This document shows, in pieces, positions 1 through 5,594 of a DNA stretch of 11,308 nt (its first letter is position 1; the number at the start of each line of letters is the position of its first letter). Location: the NCBI GenBank assembly GCA_050735975.1, contig JBOHVS010000157.1:1-11308 (forward strand), given 5' to 3'. The notes beneath the pieces were generated by a model. The model worked only from the letters and a program-made list of their open reading frames with translations. It searched no databases and was not told the DNA's origin. This DNA comes from DATMBL01 sp050735975 (GTDB lineage Bacteria; Desulfobacterota; Binatia; UBA9968). Position numbers and translations under genes: made by a program.

Positions 1-117
1 CAGTACTTCAACCGCAAGCACCGCAAGGTGGGCCACCTCTTTCAGGGCCGTTATAAAGCGATTGTGTGCGAAAAGGATGAATATCTATTAACTCTGGTTC
101 GCTACATTCATCTGGGG

Positions 118-140
118 AAAAAGGGGACAGGCTACTTTTC
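118..140. repeat. Dispersed repeat AAAAGGGG(ACAGG)CTACTTTT, copy 1
   Basis: AAAAAGGGGACAGGCTACTT begins directly at the point where the upstream RAYT fragment loses homology. A second version lacking the internal ACAGG lies at 1463-1480. Position at a homology breakpoint suggests that it is the end of a mobile element or a recombination scar. Confidence 0.5.
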
Positions 141-206
141 GATTAAAAGGCCGAACGCCGCTGTGGTAGAAGCCCATTGTGCCGAGAATACGCTGTCTAG
201 AACGCC

Positions 207-216
207 GGGTCGGACC
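207..216 (+). repeat. GGGTCGGACC motif, left-end-like, copy 1
   Basis: GGGTCGGACC, containing the odd palindrome GGTC-G-GACC, in the context GCCGGGTCGGACCAGG. The context matches the left end of the RAYT element at 1534 (GCCGGGTCGGACCAGC) and the copy at 3275, so this is probably the end of a lost or decayed element. No transposase follows it; the next gene is on the other strand. Confidence 0.6.
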
Positions 217-336
217 AGGCTATGTCTTTGTGTTTGCACCATTTTTGTCCCAGCAGATAGTGTTATCCGACCTTAGAACGTCACTTTTGCTGGCAAAATC
301 GCACGCGTAAGCTTAAGCGTTCGATTGACACAGAAG

Positions 337-1449
337 TTAGCCGGCCGCCGCGCGCGCGAGTTTTTCCCGATCGACCTCGATTCCCAAACCAGGTTGGCCG
401 GTCAGCAGCGCGCGGCCGTGCTCGACTGTGATTGGGCTGAAGATGTCCTGCTCGCCGAGCCGCAAGAATCCGGTCATCTCGCCGCCTGCTTGAGCATTGC
501 GCAACGCCGCATGTAGGTGCATCTCGGCAGCCGAGAGAAGCGCCGTGCAAGCGCTCCCTTGACCGATGACCACGGGCCAGTTCTTCGCCTCCACCACCGC
601 GGCTGTTTGCAGCGCCCGCTGAAACCCACCTATATGGGTCAGCTTAATCTTAAGCAAATCCGCCGCGCCGGCCGCGAGCACCGCGAGCGCATCTTCAGGC
701 GAGCTGACGCTTTCCTGGGCTGCGATCGGCACGCCGCCGGAGCGGCGCAGCTCGGCAAGGCTGGCGAGATCGCCGCGCGCAAGCGGCTGCTCGGCATCGG
801 CGATGCGAAACCGGCTCAAGCTGTTTAGAATTTCCCGGGCATCGGTAAAGGAATAGGTTGCGTTGCCGTCCACCCGGATGGTCGCTTCGTCTCCTACCGC
901 CTCGCGCACGGCGCGCACGCGCGCGATATCTTGCTGCATCTCTTTGTGGCCGATTTTGAGTTTAAACACCCGATAGCCGTCCTGCTTGAGTTGCCGCGCC
1001 TTGGCGCCGATCGTTTCGGCGGATAGATCCATGCCGAGGCCGCCCACCAACTCGATTTCCTTTCGGTAAGGGCCGCCGAGCAGCCGGTAGAGGGGCACGC
1101 CGCAAGACTTGGCTACGGCATCGTAAATGGCGGTCTCGACTCCGGCTTTGGTGATCGGGTGACCGTAACGCGTGCGCTGCAGCTTGGCGACTACGGCGCC
1201 GGTCATTTCCAGATCCATGCCGATCAGCGCCGGCGCGAAATATTTCCGCGCCATCACCTCCATGGTCTCCAGCGTTTCGTAAGTATTGCCCGGCCGCCCT
1301 TGAGTGGCTTCGCCCCAGCCTTCGATCCCGTCATCGGTTTCCAGCCGGATGATCAGCGTGCGGCAATCTTCGAGGAACCCCGCCGCGCCGCCGTAGATCT
1401 CGCGTACCGGGAATACCAGCGGATAGATGTCGATTGCGGTGATCTTCAT
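337..1449 (-). CDS. Enolase-superfamily enzyme (mandelate racemase / muconate lactonizing type)
   Basis: A 370-residue protein of full length for the MR/MLE group, cytosolic, with no signal peptide. These enzymes abstract a proton alpha to a carboxylate using a divalent metal: sugar-acid dehydration, cycloisomerization or dipeptide epimerization. The N-terminal capping domain is about residues 1-125 (starts MKITAIDIYPLVFPVRE), followed by the TIM barrel. Visible active-site elements are K163-L-K165 (KxK on the second strand), D194 in RVDGN and E220 in AEQPL as the first two metal ligands, and KIK at 267-269 as the opposite-face base. The third ligand region reads AAQES at 243-247, where most MLE-type relatives have ADES; Q245 replaces the usual Asp, leaving E246 as the possible ligand. 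The ATG at 1449 gives the expected family start but has no strong ribosome site. Substrate cannot be assigned. Confidence 0.9.
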   Translation of the reverse strand: MKITAIDIYPLVFPVREIYGGAAGFLEDCRTLIIRLETDDGIEGWGEATQGRPGNTYETLETMEVMARKYFAPALIGMDLEMTGAVVAKLQRTRYGHPITKAGVETAIYDAVAKSCGVPLYRLLGGPYRKEIELVGGLGMDLSAETIGAKARQLKQDGYRVFKLKIGHKEMQQDIARVRAVREAVGDEATIRVDGNATYSFTDAREILNSLSRFRIADAEQPLARGDLASLAELRRSGGVPIAAQESVSSPEDALAVLAAGAADLLKIKLTHIGGFQRALQTAAVVEAKNWPVVIGQGSACTALLSAAEMHLHAALRNAQAGGEMTGFLRLGEQDIFSPITVEHGRALLTGQPGLGIEVDREKLARAAAG

Positions 1450-1462
1450 GGCGCGAGCGAAG

Positions 1463-1498
1463 AAAAGGGGCTACTTTTTCAATACAAGGTCCGACCCC
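1463..1498. repeat. Compound repeat: AAAAGGGGCTACTTTTT followed by GGTCCGACCCC
   Basis: AAAAGGGGCTACTTTTT (1464-1479) is the short version of the repeat at 118-140. It is followed by GGTCCGACCCC (1488-1498), the inverted orientation of the GGGTCGGACC motif. The latter faces the left end of the complete RAYT element at 1534, so the two can pair across about 35 nt. It is probably the right end of an older element lying next to the newer one. Confidence 0.5.
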
Positions 1499-1584
1499 AA
1501 ACCCCATTTTTTTGGATCGCGCAGATAAGCGCCGGGTCGGACCAGCCCAAGTCCTTGATTCGACAATATAAGATAGCATAAAAA

Positions 1585-1650
1585 GCATCGTTTAAGAGCT
1601 TCGCAGTGGTTTTTTGAAGCCGAAAAGCAACCTCTAAGGAAAAACGATGC
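1585..1650 (+). promoter_or_regulatory. Inverted repeat that could hide the RAYT start codon
   Basis: GCATCGTTT (1585-1593) is exactly complementary to AAACGATGC (1642-1650), which includes the transposase ATG (1647-1649). An inner stem, GCTTC (1598-1602) with GAAGC (1616-1620), nests inside the loop. The ribosome site AAGGA (1636-1640) lies beside the outer stem. In IS200 a leader hairpin is known to block the ribosome site; by analogy this fold could limit transposase synthesis. The analogy is inference. Confidence 0.35.
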
Positions 1651-2450
1651 CGCGCGCCAACCGCCATTTTCTGCCCGGTAACGTGTGGCACATCACTCAC
1701 CGCTGCCATCAAAAGGCCTTTCTCCTGAAATTTGCGCGCGACTGGCGCCGTTATTTGCACTGGGTTTTCGAGGCTAAAAAACGCTTCGGTCTATCAGTGC
1801 TCAACTATATGGTCACCTCCAACCATGTCCATCTTTTGGTCAAAGACACCGGCCCGAACGTTATTGCCCAGAGTATGCAGTTAATTGCCGGCCGCACCGC
1901 GCAGGAATATAACCAGCGCAAGAACCGGCAGGGAGCGTTCTGGGAAGACCGCTATCATGCTACTGCAATCGAGCAGGACGAGCACCTGCACCGCTGTCTC
2001 GTGTACATTAACTTGAACATGGTTCGCGCAGGCGTGGTCCGCCATCCCGAAAAGTGGTTGCAGAGCGGTTACCATGAAATACAGCATCCGCCCGAGCGGT
2101 ATGCGGTTATCGATCAACCAGCGTTAATCGCGTTATGCGGCTTCACGGAAGCGAAGAATTTTCAACAAGCGCACCGGCAGTGGGTGGCCGTAGCGCTTGA
2201 GAGCGAGCTGGCGGTGCGAGATGCTCGCTGGTCGGAAGCAATCGCAGTCGGTAATTTGCGGTTCGTCGAGAAGGTCAAAAGCGAGCTTGGAGTCAAAGCC
2301 ATGCATCGCGAAGTCGAGCAGGTAGGCGGGACGCATGCACTGCGCGAGCAGAGTGAAGCTTATGGGCATCATTTTGCCAGCGAAAGTGACGCGCTAAGGC
2401 TGGAAAACACTATCCCCTGGGACGAAAATGCTGAAACTGCGGAGACATAG
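1647..2450 (+). CDS. REP-associated tyrosine transposase (Y1_Tnp, HUH family)
   Basis: A 267-residue single-strand DNA transposase/nuclease. Residues 1-145 or so form the Y1_Tnp catalytic domain: the family start MPRANRHFLPGNVWHITHR, the HUH metal site H60-V-H62 in SNHVHLLV, the conserved FWEDRYHA at 98-105 and the nucleophile Y120 in CLVYINLNMVRAG. All catalytic residues are present, so the enzyme may be active. Residues about 165-267 are a charged C-terminal extension (AHRQWV, FVEKVKSELG, KAMHREVEQ, DAL..ENTIPW) absent from short RAYTs such as the 165-residue E. coli protein. The same extension recurs alone at 6336-6641 and decayed at 3437-3496. The ATG has AAGGA 6 nt upstream, inside a possible hairpin. 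Being the only intact transposase here, it may act on the related ends scattered through the window. Confidence 0.9.
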   Translation: MPRANRHFLPGNVWHITHRCHQKAFLLKFARDWRRYLHWVFEAKKRFGLSVLNYMVTSNHVHLLVKDTGPNVIAQSMQLIAGRTAQEYNQRKNRQGAFWEDRYHATAIEQDEHLHRCLVYINLNMVRAGVVRHPEKWLQSGYHEIQHPPERYAVIDQPALIALCGFTEAKNFQQAHRQWVAVALESELAVRDARWSEAIAVGNLRFVEKVKSELGVKAMHREVEQVGGTHALREQSEAYGHHFASESDALRLENTIPWDENAETAET

Positions 2451-2540
2451 CGTGGTCCGACCCGTGACAGTGCCACGCCGACATCGCTACTTCTGGGCGC
2501 CCTTTGTTCTGGTCGGAGATGGGAAACGAACGCGAGCTGA

Positions 2541-2948
2541 TTATTTCAGGACTTCCTGCGTAATCTCTTTTAAAGGTTCGAATTCTGGATCTTTGTGGAC
2601 TAAGGTTGCGTCGTAAGCGATCGCGGTTGCCCCAATCCAGCTGTCGGCGACCGAAAGCCCGCCATGGGCCTTTATCCGGGAAGCAATCTCCAAAATATTC
2701 GGTTCACAGGATATCCACTCAACAGCGAAAGAATCCATCAATCGTAGTGCATGACGAGCCGCATCTTCTCCTTCTCCTCGCCATACGGTATACAGGACCT
2801 CCATCCTGCTCATGAAAGAAGCGAACAGCCGGCATTGTTTCTTTTTCGCCCGTGAAAGAAGCGCCTCGACCCTGTCCGCGCCGGATTCGTCGCTGCGCAA
2901 TGCAAGAAGAGCCGACGTGTCGAGGACGAAGCTATTTGCGGGAGGCAT
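2541..2948 (-). CDS. vapC: PIN-domain ribonuclease toxin, VapC type
   Basis: A 135-residue PIN domain, typical length for VapC, a magnesium-dependent endoribonuclease that stops translation by cutting tRNA or rRNA when its antitoxin is lost. The four acidic residues of the active site are visible: D10 (FVLDTSALLAL), E50 (SRMEVLYT), D102 (SVADSWIGATA) and D120 (VHKDPEF). The start ATG at 2948 lies inside the 3' end of the antitoxin gene (17-bp overlap), the usual coupled arrangement, so translation probably depends on the antitoxin frame; there is no strong separate ribosome site. All four residues are intact, so it should be active. RNA target unknown. The 3' end is about 80 bp from the end of the RAYT element. 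Confidence 0.9.
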   Translation of the reverse strand: MPPANSFVLDTSALLALRSDESGADRVEALLSRAKKKQCRLFASFMSRMEVLYTVWRGEGEDAARHALRLMDSFAVEWISCEPNILEIASRIKAHGGLSVADSWIGATAIAYDATLVHKDPEFEPLKEITQEVLK

Positions 2949-3171
2949 CTTCTGTTTGTCGGTCTCTCCGCCTGTCTTTCAACAGCTGCTTTACCAGTCC
3001 CTTTTTGCCGGAGCCACGAAAAGCCCGAATAGGGTCTGCGGGGACCGGTATGACCCTCGCCGTGGCGCCTTCGACGATCCATTCCAGTGTCGTCTCAGGG
3101 CCGATGTGGAGCTGCTTTCGGATCTTCGATGGCACGGAGATTTGCCCGCGCTTAGAAATTTTGGTACGCAT
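2932..3171 (-). CDS. vapB: AbrB/SpoVT-fold antitoxin, VapB type
   Basis: A 79-residue antitoxin. Residues 1-48 are a swapped-hairpin AbrB DNA-binding domain (MRTKISKRGQISVPSKIRKQ, then LEWIVEG and ARVIPVP). Residues 49-79 (DPIRAFRGSGKKGLVKQLLK, then a basic and acidic tail) form the flexible part that in this family wraps around the PIN toxin and blocks its active site. It precedes and overlaps the toxin, the normal order that keeps antitoxin in excess. Such antitoxins repress their own promoter, and the region just upstream has repeated TACAAG half-sites. The start at 3171 matches the family N-terminus; GGAG is 14-17 nt upstream, farther than usual. Confidence 0.88.
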   Translation of the reverse strand: MRTKISKRGQISVPSKIRKQLHIGPETTLEWIVEGATARVIPVPADPIRAFRGSGKKGLVKQLLKDRRRDRQTEDASRK

Positions 3172-3201
3172 AAGTCAAGAGTACACACTCCGGACAATAA
3201 A

Positions 3202-3248
3202 TACAAGGTGAATTCTAAATTACAAGACATCAGTCAAAGCGTCTTGTA
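3202..3248 (-). promoter_or_regulatory. Candidate vapBC operator: TACAAG half-sites and 8-bp inverted repeat
   Basis: TACAAGAC (3221-3228) and GTCTTGTA (3241-3248) are perfect inverted copies around a 12-nt spacer. A third half-site TACAAG lies at 3202-3207, 19 bp from the next one. They sit 31-77 bp upstream of the antitoxin start. On the minus strand a TTGACT (complement of 3232-3237) lies inside the inverted repeat and could be a -35 box; the -10 is not clear. Position and symmetry fit autoregulation by the antitoxin, which is inference. Confidence 0.45.
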
Positions 3249-3274
3249 TTCGTCATACTGGTATGGAGCTAGCC

Positions 3275-3300
3275 GGGTCAGACCAGCGCAAATGTTGATT
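3275..3300 (+). repeat. GGGTCAGACC motif, left-end-like copy of the RAYT element
   Basis: GCCGGGTCAGACCAGCGCAA, followed by TGTTGATT, parallels the intact left end GCCGGGTCGGACCAGCCCAA, followed by GTCCTTGATT, at 1532. A decayed RAYT coding tail lies 135 bp downstream at 3437, so these may be the two remains of one internally deleted element. Confidence 0.55.
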
Positions 3301-3319
3301 TCACCGATTGCCTAACGAC

Positions 3320-3409
3320 GGTTCAAGGTTCAAAGGTTCAAGAGTTCAAGTCGAAAATGGAGCTCGTTCAACCCCTTTCAAGCGGTTCAACCGCTGCGCC
3401 TCCGTTCAA
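3320..3409. repeat. TTCAA-rich irregular repeat tract
   Basis: Eight TTCAA units (3322, 3329, 3337, 3345, 3367, 3377, 3386, 3405), three of them in GGTTCAA spaced 7-8 bp apart. Within it AGCGGTT-C-AACCGCT (3381-3395) is a perfect palindrome that could also form a 5-bp stem with a TTCAA loop. Spacing is too irregular for a CRISPR array and no T-run follows, so it is not an obvious terminator. Function unknown. Confidence 0.55.
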
Positions 3410-3436
3410 GACGTCTAAGGCAGCGACTTTACTATG

Positions 3437-3496
3437 GAAAATGACGCGCTAAGGCCGGCAAATACAATTCTATGGCAGAAATTTGCTGAGGCTCCT
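3437..3496 (+). pseudogene. Decayed C-terminal tail of a RAYT transposase
   Basis: Frame from 3437 reads ENDALRPANTILWQKFAEAP, matching the end of the intact transposase (ESDALRLENTIPWDENAETA) and of the isolated module at 6336 (ENDALTPENTIPWEKNAATA). No GGTCCGACCC right end follows. It is the third copy of this tail in the window and clearly the most decayed. Confidence 0.6.
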
Positions 3497-3652
3497 TACC
3501 ATACCTGCACGTTCCTTTATCAACGCTTCGTGGTTGAACTTGCGGACGGCCACGTATGACTCAAGTCCGGCGTGGGTGGCTAAGCCTTCGCCGTGCGGAA
3601 CTCCCATCCGCAACACCCCGCCGGTTGATCCCGGCGCACAAGGAGAATAAGC

Positions 3653-3760
3653 ATGAAGCAGGACGCACGAAAGAATCGGCAGAGGCACAAGAGACAAAAA
3701 AGGCGCCTTGCTATGAAGAAGTACATAGCGGAGAAGAAATCAAAGGCGGTGGCAGCGTGA
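3653..3760 (+). CDS. Small very basic protein, 35 residues, unknown
   Basis: The ATG at 3653 is preceded by AAGGAG (3640-3645) at a 7-nt spacing, a near-ideal ribosome site. The product MKQDARKNRQRHKRQKRRLA continues MKKYIAEKKSKAVAA: about 17 Lys/Arg in 35 residues, helical in appearance, with no membrane segment or signal. I do not recognise the family. The charge suggests nucleic acid or ribosome binding, but that is inference only. An overlapping 72-codon frame starting at 3556 covers the same bases; it has no comparable ribosome site and no recognisable features, so I prefer this frame. The gene lies among transposon remnants and could be a chance ORF. Confidence 0.45.
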   Translation: MKQDARKNRQRHKRQKRRLAMKKYIAEKKSKAVAA

Positions 3761-3889
3761 AAATCGAAGACTAGGGAAGGATATCTGTTGGCTGCACCTG
3801 ACCATGTTCATCGCTTTGTTAAGAAATGAAAAGCTGCGGTGTCCGGCTTTCGTTTTGCTTTATTTGATAGCCTTTCCTAGAAAGCAGCG

Positions 3890-3970
3890 ATGGCACGAAA
3901 GCCAACCGTGGAATTTGCCGGGGCGCTTTTCGTGAATCTGCCGGGCAATCAGCGGCAGGTGATACCGCGG
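3890..3970 (+). pseudogene. N-terminal remnant of a second RAYT type
   Basis: ATG at 3890 begins MARKPTVEFAGALFVNLPGN followed by QRQVIP. This resembles the common RAYT start MARKPRVEFPGALYHVxxRG followed by NRRQ, with the HV pair lost and the following motif altered. After about 3970 the frame gives unrelated basic residues and stops at 4054. It is a decayed start of a lineage different from the 1647 transposase (MPRANRHFLPG). Confidence 0.55.
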
Positions 3971-4035
3971 ACGCGAGTGCCGAAGCCCGGGGGCTCGACG
4001 ATTTTGCAGAGCGTTCACTCCGACAGGAGACGGAG

Positions 4036-4180
4036 ATGCCTAAGAAAGAAGTGATTCAGGTGAATCTGGCTGCGGCCAATCCCAATCTGTCCCCCGCCAC
4101 CCGATTCGGCAATCTGGTCTCGTGGCCGGGCAAATAGGGAGACACCCGGTTTCGGGGGAAGTCCACTGGTCTTTAAGCTT
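4036..4180 (+). pseudogene. Truncated RidA/YjgF-like gene
   Basis: ATG at 4036 has AGGAG (4025-4029) 6 nt upstream. It encodes MPKKEVIQVNLAAANPNLSP then ATRFGNLVSWPGK before TAG at 4135-4137. The pattern NPNLSP..R.GNLVFVSGQ is the N-terminus of RidA-family enamine/imine deaminases, normally about 125-130 residues. Past the stop, a shifted frame reads GRHPVSGEV, which matches the next family stretch (GRDPxTGEL). The frame disruption and the loss of everything beyond about 4180, including the C-terminal active-site region, mark it as dead. It overlaps the end of the RAYT remnant frame. Family assignment rests on about 45 residues, so it is moderate. Confidence 0.42.
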
Positions 4181-4267
4181 CACCATCGTTGGAAATAGAG
4201 GGACGTTGTTGACTAGCTGGAATAACTCGGTTACAGGGCAAGGTGCCGACTCAGGAGTCAAAGCCAC

Positions 4268-4568
4268 ATGCCAACGCAAGCAAGGTTAGATGCGGCCGGT
4301 ACGCTGCATCACGTTATCGTTCGGGGATAGAGAGGAGACGGATCGTCGACGACGAGCAGGACCGGAGCGAATTTGTTTTACGGTTAGGCAAGCTGGCGAG
4401 CGAGACCGGGACCTCGATTTACCTTGGGCGCTGATGACGAACACGCCCACATATTACTGAGCAGTGGCCGGCAGGCTTGGCGAAATTCATGCGGCGTTTT
4501 CTGACCGGATACGCGGTCAGCTACAATTTGCGCCATCGCCGGCACGGCCGTCTGATTCCACAAACAGG
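4268..4568 (+). pseudogene. Frameshifted RAYT transposase, third lineage
   Basis: Pieces in successive frames rebuild a recognisable RAYT. ATG 4268 gives MPTQARLDAAGTLHHVIVRG then a stop. One base further on, the frame (from 4327) reads IERRRIVDDEQDRSEFVLRL through ETGTSIY. Then WALMTN, HAHILLSSG (the HUH motif, readable only after restoring a base in AACCACGCCCAC), and GLAKFMRRFLTGYAVSYNLR through HRRHGRL, ending near 4568. At least four single-base losses are needed (near 4326, 4424, 4442 and 4463), and the catalytic Tyr part is absent. The sequence type (RLDAAGTLHHVIVRGIERR) is a known RAYT subgroup distinct from the copies at 1647 and 3890. Confidence 0.8.
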
Positions 4569-4816
4569 AAAATGAGGGGCAGTCTTGAATAGATGAATAG
4601 AGCTGCGTCTTTAGCAGGGCATAACAGCTAAGAAGCCTCTGGTTGAAGCCGTTCAAAACGTGCAAGCGAATTCGAAGATCTCACTGGCCATGGCGCGACC
4701 CGTCGAATGCCCGGAAACGGTTAGCCCGGATCGAGAGCGCTATTTCTTGCCGTAGGGATGATGCTAAATTGCGGGCAATACCGTCAAATTGAAACAAAGA
4801 AAAGGAGTCTGGAACG
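4569..4816. other. Gene-free stretch upstream of the exported repeat protein
   Basis: About 250 bp with no convincing reading frame, repeat or RNA. The last part is A-rich and ends in AAAAGGAG (4800-4807), the ribosome site of the next gene. No clear -35/-10 pair is visible. Confidence 0.5.
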
Positions 4817-5437
4817 ATGAATATTCCAACCGTACCCGGTTTCTTGTCGATCGATAGGCGCGAGAGTGACCGAATGAGTCTAAAATACTCCAGCCTGCGA
4901 ATGTTGCTTGCAATTCTTGCCTTGGGACTCCTGCCGGCGATGGTCGTTGCCGAAGAGAGGACTTGCAGAGGCGAGCTTGGCGGCGGGGCCGTGGACAACC
5001 TGCGTGTTCCCGACGGGGCGACCTGCACTCTAAACCGTACGCAGGTAAAGGGCAACATAAAGATTGAATCGGGAGCCACTCTCCAAGCACGGGGAGTTCG
5101 TGTCGCGGGTAATGTCCAGGCGGAGAACGCGCGGCTGGTTTCTGTAACCCAGGGATCTCAGATCGGCGGCAGCGTCCAGGTCAAGCAAGGGGGCTCGGCA
5201 ACGGTCCGCAACAGTGCAGTTCGGGGTGATATTCAGTACGATGCCAACAACAGCTCTCTCAGAGCGAGTGAGAACAAGGTGGGAGGCAACATTCAGGTGA
5301 TCGGGAACCAAGCGCGTGCCGAAATCTACCGCAACGTTATAGACGGCAACCTTCAATGCAAGGAGAACAGCCCCCGTCCCGGGGGAGGAGGTAACAAGGT
5401 CGGCGGTAACAAAGAAGATCAGTGCTCGGCCTTTTAA
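4817..5437 (+). CDS. Exported beta-helix-like repeat protein, function unknown
   Basis: A 206-residue protein with a hydrophobic signal segment (about residues 28-45, LRMLLAILALGLLPAMVVA then EERTC), predicting export. The mature part consists of roughly 20-residue units with a recurring v.GNIqv pattern: VKGNIKIESGAT, VAGNVQAENAR, IGGSVQVKQGGS, VRGDIQYDAN, VGGNIQVIGNQ, IDGNLQCKEN, VGGNKEDQC. This suggests a right-handed beta-solenoid, as in bactofilin-like and other surface repeat proteins. Four cysteines (C50, C70, C181, C203) bracket the solenoid and could form disulfides capping its ends. The ATG at 4817 has AGGAG nearby, but a start at 4874 (MSLKYSSLRM) would give a more normal signal peptide. 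Monocistronic by spacing. I know no function for this type of protein. Confidence 0.72.
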   Translation: MNIPTVPGFLSIDRRESDRMSLKYSSLRMLLAILALGLLPAMVVAEERTCRGELGGGAVDNLRVPDGATCTLNRTQVKGNIKIESGATLQARGVRVAGNVQAENARLVSVTQGSQIGGSVQVKQGGSATVRNSAVRGDIQYDANNSSLRASENKVGGNIQVIGNQARAEIYRNVIDGNLQCKENSPRPGGGGNKVGGNKEDQCSAF

Positions 5438-5594
5438 CGTTTCAACGTTTGTGCCCCCTAGGAACCACATTTTGGCATAGAGGTTTTTGTCATTGACATC
5501 CGAACCGAAGAGGCAGTAGAGGTCAGAGAGATTCTGGAGGATCGGAGCAGGCCCAGTCGGCTCGAAAAATCAAACAGCCAAGGGAGGACGCTCT

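Larger units (their letters stand above)
1..276 (+). pseudogene. RAYT (Y1_Tnp) transposase fragment, cut at the catalytic Tyr motif
   Basis: The frame beginning at base 1 reads QYFNRKHRKVGHLFQGRYKA and continues through CEKDEYLLTLVRYIHL. This is the middle part of a REP-associated tyrosine transposase of the HUH superfamily, a single-strand DNA nuclease that cuts at REP-like sequences. RYIHL is the start of the usual YIHLNPVRA motif, whose tyrosine is the nucleophile. After base 114 the homology stops: the NPVRA part is replaced by unrelated sequence beginning AAAAAGGGGACAGG, and the frame runs on to a stop at 274-276 with no family resemblance. The HUH motif would lie before the window. I read it as a 3'-truncated dead gene; the 115-276 tail is chance frame. 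The fragment is homologous to, but clearly diverged from, the other RAYT copies in the window. Confidence 0.75.
1534..2463 (+). mobile_element. Apparently complete RAYT element with inverted GGGTCGGACC ends
   Basis: The left end GGGTCGGACCA (1534-1544) and right end TGGTCCGACCC (2453-2463) are perfect 11-bp inverted copies enclosing one intact transposase gene with a 113-nt leader. The right motif starts 4 bp after the transposase stop. The right end of the partial copy at 6336-6660 has the same arrangement (TAGCG, one base, GGTCCGACCC, then TGACA within 2 nt), so the boundary is shared between copies. HUH elements lack classical terminal inverted repeats; since GGTCnGACC is itself palindromic, the ends are more likely folded hairpin-type recognition sites. 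I see no target duplication. Confidence 0.65.

Noticed and set aside
1159..1581. 140-codon plus-strand frame over the start of the enolase-superfamily gene
   Set aside because: Shadow of a full-length, motif-bearing gene on the other strand; its 3' part runs through repeat sequence.
3320..3409. Possible CRISPR-like array of TTCAA units
   Set aside because: Units are 5-7 bp with irregular spacing of 7-22 bp and no spacers of uniform size.
3556..3774. 72-codon frame overlapping the small basic ORF
   Set aside because: No ribosome site and no motif, whereas the 35-codon frame inside it has AAGGAG at ideal spacing.
5030..5470. 146-codon open frame on the minus strand across the exported repeat protein gene
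   Set aside because: Antisense to a protein with a clear signal segment and regular repeats; its translation has no recognisable features.
5438..5594. TTGACA at 5493 as a firm promoter for the hydrolase gene
   Set aside because: The best -10 partner at 18 bp (TAGAGG) matches only three of six consensus positions; too weak for a separate feature.
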